From Engraulis encrasicolus (lineage: Eukaryota > Chordata > Actinopteri > Clupeiformes > Engraulidae), in NCBI RefSeq assembly GCF_034702125.1, contig NW_026945731.1, positions 676,118 to 740,117 of the forward strand: a stretch of DNA of 64,000 nucleotides, given 5' to 3'. The position numbers and the translations under genes are program-made. The notes below the pieces were generated by a model. The model was not told where the DNA came from. It was given only the letters and a program-made list of their open reading frames with translations, and did not search any database. This document shows, piece by piece, positions 58,315 through 64,000 of the stretch (position 1 is the stretch's first letter; the number at the start of each line of letters is the position of its first letter).

Positions 58315-58548
58315 CATTATCTACAAAAGAAGATTTACATTACTTACCTGGAAAAGAAGATTTATATTACTTACCTGAAAAAGAAGATTTCTGTTACTTA
58401 CCTGAAAAAGAAGATTCATGTTACTTGTAAATGAAGAAGATTTCTGTTACTTACCTGTGAATGAAGAAGATTTCCGTTACCTGCAAAAGAAGATTTGTGT
58501 TACTTGCCTGTGAATGAAGAGGATTTCTGTTACTTACCTGGAATGGAT
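58315..58548. repeat. 27-32 bp tandem repeats in the BEL leader
   Basis: Eight units of AAAAGAAGATTT(A/C)(C/T)(A/G)TTACTTACCTG. Some are extended by TGAATG. They stand 120 bp before the start codon of the Gag frame. Confidence 0.92.
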
Positions 58549-58664
58549 ATGGAACTTTTTCTGTTGAATTAAGAACATTAACGAAAACATTAAGAAGATT
58601 GAAAGAAGAAAATCATTTTTTGTTCACGTATTGAGGGCCCAATTGGCTGACCTAGTTTGTTAAA

Positions 58665-61600
58665 ATGAATGAAGAAAATATAAAAGAAATTTTAGTTAAA
58701 TACATGGATGTCTTTGGTGTTGAAATGACCACACAAACTTTGGAAGAAGTGCGCACAACCAGAAAAGTCAAGCTTCGCCAGCTGACTAGGCGCATGAACA
58801 TAATTAAAGAATTAATGAAAGACACCGCTTGTAGTGATGAACTCAAAGCAAATGAGACAATTTACAACACAACACTGAATGAGTTTAAAGAAGCACACTC
58901 AAAGTTTCAGTGCTTATTGAGTGAAAAAGAATGTGAGAATGATACAAACACATGGTTTGAACCAAAATGGACAGTGATAACAGAATTCCTTTCCTCTCTT
59001 TCACAATGGTGGGCCAACCTGAAACCTATCGGAGAGACGGCCAAAGAGGAGATCCATGACCAGCCTGCTGAAGTTACTGATGACATCAGGCCTGAAGACA
59101 GTGCATCAGCAGCAGGAAAACCCAGATCTCGCACATCAAGTAAAGGCCGTTCTGTCCCATCTGTAAAAAGCACAGTGTCTTCACGCATACAGGCAGAGGC
59201 TGAAAGAAAATCACTTGAAGTCAAAGCCAAAGCACTGCATGAGAAACACGCTATAGAGGAACAAGAGGAACTGTTAAGAAAGAAGAAGGAGCTGTTGGAC
59301 ATACAAACACAGTTGGACGCAGCATCAGCCAAAATATCCTTTTTGAAATCTGCTGAAGAAAATCCTGATTCAACAAACTTGGACGGCATGAATGAGTACT
59401 TTGAAAAGTTACAAATGGACAAAGATGATACACTGGACTTCAAAGACATTGCCATGACACCTTGCGTAAAACCAAAGTCGAAGACAACTGGAACCATCTG
59501 GCATCATTCTACCGTCCATATCCCTCTACAAACAGAAGTTAATGCACCTCAACCGCAACATGCCGAAGTCAACTTGCCACAACCCAAACATACAACAATG
59601 GCTCAAAAGACTACTGCACTCCCCGCCAGACCAAGTCGACAAACAGTACAGATAAGTGACACCCAAATAACTCCAACTCCACCTCCACCTCCAACTACAA
59701 TGGCACAGCAGACTCAAGCTTCACAGGGAACAGCGGAGCCTGATCAACTCCACACGATCCTGGAAAGCCACAACAACATCACAAAGTCTCTGGTAAGACA
59801 ACAACAAATTGCTGCTCTGCCAAAAAGAGAGATAGCGCCCTTTGATGGTGACATACTGCAGTACCAGTCATTTATTCGGTCCTTTGAGCTTATTGTAGAG
59901 TCTAAAGTTGAGACCAGTGAAGATAAGTTGTCTTTTCTTGAGCAGTATACTAAGGGAGCAGCTCAAGAACTAGTTAAGAGCTGTCAGCATCTGCCCTCAG
60001 ACACAAGCTTTGTGACCGCCAAACGTCTGCTGAAAGAAAATTATGGCAATGAATATAGAATTGCAAATGCATACATAGAGAAAGCCCTTACCTGGTTACC
60101 AATTAAAGCAGAAGACCCCACAGCATTGCAGGCATATGCACTTTTCCTCAGAAGTTGTAGCAATTCAATGGAAAGTATGACATACATGGACGAATTGAAC
60201 CTGGCATCAAACCTCAAAGCCATAGTCTTCAAACTTCCCCATAGACTCCGTGACAGATGGAGAACAGTGGCCTCAGACATGCAAACAGAAAACAAAAGAG
60301 TGACATTCCCCCATCTCGTTGAATTCCTGGAAAAACAAGTCCGTATCCACTCTGACCCAGTATATGGCAACATCACTGATGGCCCTCAGACAACAAGCCA
60401 ATCAAAACCTCAGTCCAAACCAAAATCCACTGCAAGCTTTGCCACAACAATAGACCAACTACCACATTGTGGATTCTGCAATGGCCCGCACACACTTGCA
60501 CAATGCTCGAGTCTGAGAAAAAAGTCAAACAAGGAAAAAATTGACTTCCTAAGAAAATGTGGACTCTGCTTTGGATGTCTTGCAAAAGGACACATCAGCA
60601 AGGACTGCACAATGCGCCTCACATGTGATGTATGCAAGAAACCACATCCCGCACTTCTACACCTAGATAGTCAACGAAAGACGAAAGTAGATGGAGACAC
60701 ACAGAGACCTCCTGTTGACCACAACGTTGACCAACCTGTTGCCTTGACATCCTATGGGCATATCGGGGCCGGTAAGCCAGAATGTGCACTTCCCATTATC
60801 CCGGTCCAAGTAAAAAGCAGCAAAAGTGACAAGATAATTAAGACGTATGCTTTCCTGGATTCAGGCAGTTCTACTACTTTTTGCACAGACCAACTAATGT
60901 CAAAACTGCACATAAATGGAAGGAAGACCAACATTATGCTGCATACGATGAGGGAAGCAAAATGCATCCCCTCACACATAGTCACAGGACTTGAAGTTGC
61001 CGGATTAAACAGTTCTGACTTTGTTCACTTACCTGACACCTACACCCAACAGGAAATGCCTGTAACAAAGAAAAACATGATGAGACAACAAGATCTGTCA
61101 AAATGGCCCTACCTGCAAAAGGTGACATTACCTGACATCGATGCCAAAGTTGAATTGCTAATCGGATCAAATGCTCACAATGTCATGGAGCCCAGAGAAG
61201 TGATTAATAGTGAGCAAGGTGCAGCGTATGCCATTAAAACCCTCCTAGGCTGGTTTGTTTGTGGCCCTCTTAGAGGCCGTGACCTAGACATAGCCAACTG
61301 TGCAGCAGTCACATGCAACAGGACCTCAATAGAAGAGGTATTGATTCATCACTACAACAAAGAATTCGGTGAAAGAGCACTCAAAGACAAACCTGGAATG
61401 TCTGTAAAAAACAAGAAATACATGAAAACCATGAACAACAGTGTTGTGCTAAAGGATGGACACCATCATCTAGACTTACCTCTCAGAAGAGAAAACCAAG
61501 TCCTGCCAAACAAAATCTCAGCAGAACACCGCCTCCTCGGCCTGAAGGAAAAAGCAGGAAAATCAAAAAGGGATGGAACCAAAGATGTGGAATCACTGGA

Positions 61601-62309
61601 CCTGGAGAAAAAGGAATTGCCAATGGCGAAGGCCCTTGGGCTACAAAGGTACGTCGAGAATGATGCATTCAAGGTCCCACTGAAACACAAAGCACTTACT
61701 CGAAAGCCGGGCATACCTGCTAGAGCAGTGTACAACCCACTCAGCTTCTTAGTTCCAGTCCTGCTGCTCGTCCTGTACATGCTCCAGCAGTTATGCAATG
61801 GCAAGTATAGCTGGGATGAACCCGTTCCTGCCACAACATCCAAGAAGTGGATAGAGTGGACATCCAGATCCAGTCTGGAGAAGCTGAGTGACATCGGTGT
61901 AACTTACTGCATCAACCTAAAGCACTTTGAAAAAACAACACGCATTCAACTGCATTGCCTCTCAAATGCCTGTGAATATGACTACAGCACTGCAACTTAC
62001 CTGGGGATGGAGAATAGCCAGAGTGACGTCTGCGTCTCCATGACTGAAAAAGGAAGATTGGCTCCCTTGAAACAGTTGAGAGGCCCCAAAATGGAACTCA
62101 CCGCTACGATGCTTGAAGTCAAAATGGATAAAATGCAAAGGTTAGAGCTGCAACTTGAACCTGAATGGTCAGTGTTTTGGAATGATGGTCAGGAAGTTCT
62201 GAAATGCATTGCCAATGACCATTCACAATTCCATACCTTCTTGATATTGAAGACCTGGAAATGGAAGAGAAAGTGGTCATTGGAAAAGCCAAAGACATTC
62301 TCAAAATAA
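58665..62309 (+). CDS. Gag/protease frame of the BEL/Pao relic with deleted pol
   Basis: 1214 codons. Residues 1-110 form a helical Gag N terminus; about 175-235 is a Glu/Lys/Ala coiled-coil-like segment; about 290-370 is Pro/Gln/Thr rich; about 388-565 is a DUF1759-type Gag block (from PFDGDILQYQSFI). Cys/His knuckles lie at about 601-665 (CGFCNGPH, CGLCFGCLAKGHISKDC). A DUF1758-type protease begins with LDSGSS at D732. After about residue 950 the reverse transcriptase starts but its palm, including the metal-binding motifs, is missing: the frame passes to the segment LPMAKALGL (about 985), which in the family lies well downstream. The RNase H-like part reads LSNACE where an Asp is expected. 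There is no integrase. The frame nevertheless stays open. It could be a decayed polyprotein or a non-autonomous Gag-protease element. Confidence 0.85.
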   Translation: MNEENIKEILVKYMDVFGVEMTTQTLEEVRTTRKVKLRQLTRRMNIIKELMKDTACSDELKANETIYNTTLNEFKEAHSKFQCLLSEKECENDTNTWFEPKWTVITEFLSSLSQWWANLKPIGETAKEEIHDQPAEVTDDIRPEDSASAAGKPRSRTSSKGRSVPSVKSTVSSRIQAEAERKSLEVKAKALHEKHAIEEQEELLRKKKELLDIQTQLDAASAKISFLKSAEENPDSTNLDGMNEYFEKLQMDKDDTLDFKDIAMTPCVKPKSKTTGTIWHHSTVHIPLQTEVNAPQPQHAEVNLPQPKHTTMAQKTTALPARPSRQTVQISDTQITPTPPPPPTTMAQQTQASQGTAEPDQLHTILESHNNITKSLVRQQQIAALPKREIAPFDGDILQYQSFIRSFELIVESKVETSEDKLSFLEQYTKGAAQELVKSCQHLPSDTSFVTAKRLLKENYGNEYRIANAYIEKALTWLPIKAEDPTALQAYALFLRSCSNSMESMTYMDELNLASNLKAIVFKLPHRLRDRWRTVASDMQTENKRVTFPHLVEFLEKQVRIHSDPVYGNITDGPQTTSQSKPQSKPKSTASFATTIDQLPHCGFCNGPHTLAQCSSLRKKSNKEKIDFLRKCGLCFGCLAKGHISKDCTMRLTCDVCKKPHPALLHLDSQRKTKVDGDTQRPPVDHNVDQPVALTSYGHIGAGKPECALPIIPVQVKSSKSDKIIKTYAFLDSGSSTTFCTDQLMSKLHINGRKTNIMLHTMREAKCIPSHIVTGLEVAGLNSSDFVHLPDTYTQQEMPVTKKNMMRQQDLSKWPYLQKVTLPDIDAKVELLIGSNAHNVMEPREVINSEQGAAYAIKTLLGWFVCGPLRGRDLDIANCAAVTCNRTSIEEVLIHHYNKEFGERALKDKPGMSVKNKKYMKTMNNSVVLKDGHHHLDLPLRRENQVLPNKISAEHRLLGLKEKAGKSKRDGTKDVESLDLEKKELPMAKALGLQRYVENDAFKVPLKHKALTRKPGIPARAVYNPLSFLVPVLLLVLYMLQQLCNGKYSWDEPVPATTSKKWIEWTSRSSLEKLSDIGVTYCINLKHFEKTTRIQLHCLSNACEYDYSTATYLGMENSQSDVCVSMTEKGRLAPLKQLRGPKMELTATMLEVKMDKMQRLELQLEPEWSVFWNDGQEVLKCIANDHSQFHTFLILKTWKWKRKWSLEKPKTFSK

Positions 62310-62742
62310 TTGTGAAAAATTGGAAATGGTGCCACCTGGTGTACAAAGAGCAAGCTGCCTGTTCGATGTGGACGTAACAAATCTTACCGCTGTTACAAGA
62401 ATAGCAACAATGGAAAGAGCCACACATCTAAACAGAAGACATCAGCTTGACTTGGATGGAGCAGTTCCCCAAAGTCCTGGAAGTTGGGCCAGGTCCTTCA
62501 CACTTTTGAAGATGGAAGTGGGCCAGTACATTCAATGAAGAAAACAAAGACAAGCATACTTGAATGGCCAGTCACAAGTCTGCCAGCTGGTAGATATCTG
62601 CCCCCTGACAACCAAACCTTTGAAGTATGTAAACACCTTATTTAGTTTTACAAGACATTTTATTTTGGTATGGTTAAAGGTTTTCTTTCATATGTTTATG
62701 TAATTGTATTATAGTCACACTCCATACAATTAGGGGCCGGAG
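62310..62742 (+). other. Remnant downstream of the BEL frame
   Basis: The frame is broken by stops after residue 1214. The region ends in TAGGGGCCGGAG, a purine-rich tract directly before the LTR start at 62743. I could not place integrase motifs in it. Confidence 0.6.
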
Positions 62743-63168
62743 TGTAAGAGCCAATTTAACCCTTTCTTTGAAGACGACTCATTTGAACCACCTATAGTTG
62801 AAGAGTGTAAATTAACCTACTGGTTGGGAGCATCTCTTGTGCGCCCCCTACAGGTCTGGAGTCCTGGTGTCTCTAATGGAGAGGCATAAATACCTGCTGA
62901 GGACCAGACCAGGTGTGGCTGATTGGAGGCAACAGCTTTCTTACGTCTGTCTCCTGCCATGAGAAGCTGAAACCCAGAACTCTTTAATTTCTTTGTCTAA
63001 ACCATTTGTACAGTAAAAAATAAATCCTCACCATTTTGAGGTTAAATCTATTTTCTTTTTGTGGACATTCCATCCTTTCAACTTTTAAACTTCTTGGGCA
63101 AGGGCATGTCAGTCAAGAACTATTACTCCCAATCAGTTACCATGGGACATTGGTAAAAGACCAATACA
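62743..63168 (+). repeat. Probable 3' LTR of the BEL/Pao relic
   Basis: About 426 bp from TGTAAGAGCC to ACCAATACA (TG...CA), following a purine tract. Contains GCATAAATA at about 62884 (possible TATA box) and AAATAAAT at about 63018 (possible poly(A) signal). The right boundary is uncertain because it meets the satellite. Confidence 0.7.
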
Positions 63169-63745
63169 CTACACACACTACAGACACCACACACACTACA
63201 GACACTACACACTACAGACATTACAGACAACACAGACACCACACACTACAGACACTACAGACACCACAGACACTACACACTACAGACACTACACACCACA
63301 GACACTACAGACATTACAGACACTACACACACTACAGACACCACACACTACAGACACCACACACTACACACACTACACACTACATACACCACACACTACA
63401 CACTACAGACACCACACACTACAGACACTACAGACACCACACACTACAGACACCACAGACACTACAGACACTACAGACACTACACACCACACACTACAGA
63501 CACTACAGACACCACACACTACAGACACCACACACTACAGACACCACACACTACAGACATTACAGACACCACACACTACACACACTACAGACACCACACA
63601 CTACAGACACCACACACTACAGACACCACACACTACAGACACCACACACTACAGACATTACAGACACTACAGACACTACAGACACTACAGACATTACAGA
63701 CACCACACACTACAGACACTACACACTGCAGACACTACAGACGAT
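63169..63745. repeat. CTACAGACA/CTACACACA satellite, right block
   Basis: Same unit set as 57360-58226 and in the same orientation, about 575 bp. Confidence 0.95.
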
Positions 63746-63798
63746 ACAGACTGGTGACTGGTTGGTGACTGACCTCCTCTGCTGGGCTTGCAGACAGA

Positions 63799-63831
<33 letters not shown>

Positions 63832-63865
63832 CACACACACACGAGTTTAACCTCATTGTGCAAGG

Positions 63866-63937
<72 letters not shown>
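63799..63937. repeat. Two CA microsatellites
   Basis: CA runs at about 63799-63841 and 63869-63937, each with an AAACAC interruption, separated by a GAGTTTAACCTCATTGTGCA spacer. The last 60 bases of the window are unique. Confidence 0.93.
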
Positions 63938-64000
63938 TTCTGAACTGACCTTGCCAGCCGGGTTTGCAGACGGGTTTGACCTGGATGTGCACTGGTACGC

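Larger units (their letters stand above)
58227..63168 (+). mobile_element. Second BEL/Pao element, incomplete (no 5' LTR)
   Basis: Leader with tandem repeats, an open gag-pol-like frame, and one LTR-like end. The left edge joins the satellite directly to internal sequence (ATTGTGAATTGTTTGG); TGTAAGAGCC, the start of the right-hand LTR, does not occur there. The frame lacks the reverse-transcriptase core and integrase, so the copy cannot move unaided. Confidence 0.8.

Noticed and set aside
63945..64000. Possible host exon after GGGTTTGCAG at the window end
   Set aside because: An acceptor-like AG and about 37 bases open as GFDLDVHWY are too little evidence, and the window ends before any confirmation.

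Overview
The window looks like intergenic or intronic chromosome from a ray-finned (teleost) fish. The basis is very long CA/GT and GA microsatellites, many short minisatellites, a fish-type L2-clade LINE tail with the UGUAA-type end repeat, Tc1-like, hAT and Harbinger-like DNA transposons, a Ty3/Gypsy element with a PNMA-like Gag, and BEL/Pao elements. I found no convincing host protein-coding gene, tRNA, rRNA or CRISPR array. All long open frames belong to retroelements or are read-through of simple repeats. Single undetermined bases (N) stand at 16441 and 54274.

Layout. 1-5170 is simple-sequence rich (CT and CA runs, a 35-46 bp minisatellite, an 0.8 kb purine-rich tract). 5180-7299 is a DNA transposon with terminal inverted repeats and a GAG target duplication; an older copy of its target sequence lies just upstream. 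A LINE tail (about 7495-7628), a dead Tc1-like element (9660-10561), a hAT MITE (11156-11471), an AAAGGTACACTG-ended MITE, and two inverted copies of a TACAGTTTTTCTC-ended element (12529-13585 and 13639-15190) follow. The second copy carries two further MITEs with clean target duplications.

16990-26598 is a complete Ty3/Gypsy element: TTCT target duplication, 1385 bp 5' LTR, primer site, one 1991-codon gag-pol frame, polypurine tract, and a 3' LTR enlarged by a 624 bp insertion that contains a strong hairpin. 27481-35989 is a complete BEL/Pao element on the minus strand: two 1078 bp LTRs that appear almost identical, CCCCC target duplication, one 2003-codon frame. It inserted into a C-rich minisatellite. 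Its reverse transcriptase appears to have a small in-frame gap beside the first catalytic aspartate.

37360-55312 is the most layered part. One 5'-truncated LINE copy has been split by three later insertions: a 5.3 kb element ending GGTCATTCCACGCC (37565-42848), an 8.3 kb hAT element with a perfect 8 bp target duplication (42976-51230), and a 3.1 kb hAT-like element in a CA run (51602-54685). The 8.3 kb hAT itself holds a second, opposite-orientation 6.9 kb copy of the GGTCATTCC element. The two GGTCATTCC elements have kilobase-scale imperfect inverted arms built from about 190 bp sub-repeats and no visible transposase.

57360-63745 is a 9-bp-type CTACAGACA satellite interrupted by a second BEL/Pao relic (about 58227-63168). 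Its 1214-codon frame is open although the reverse transcriptase core and integrase are missing and no 5' LTR is visible. The retroelement frames supply Gag, protease, reverse transcriptase/RNase H and integrase for their own mobility; nothing indicates a host pathway or operon.
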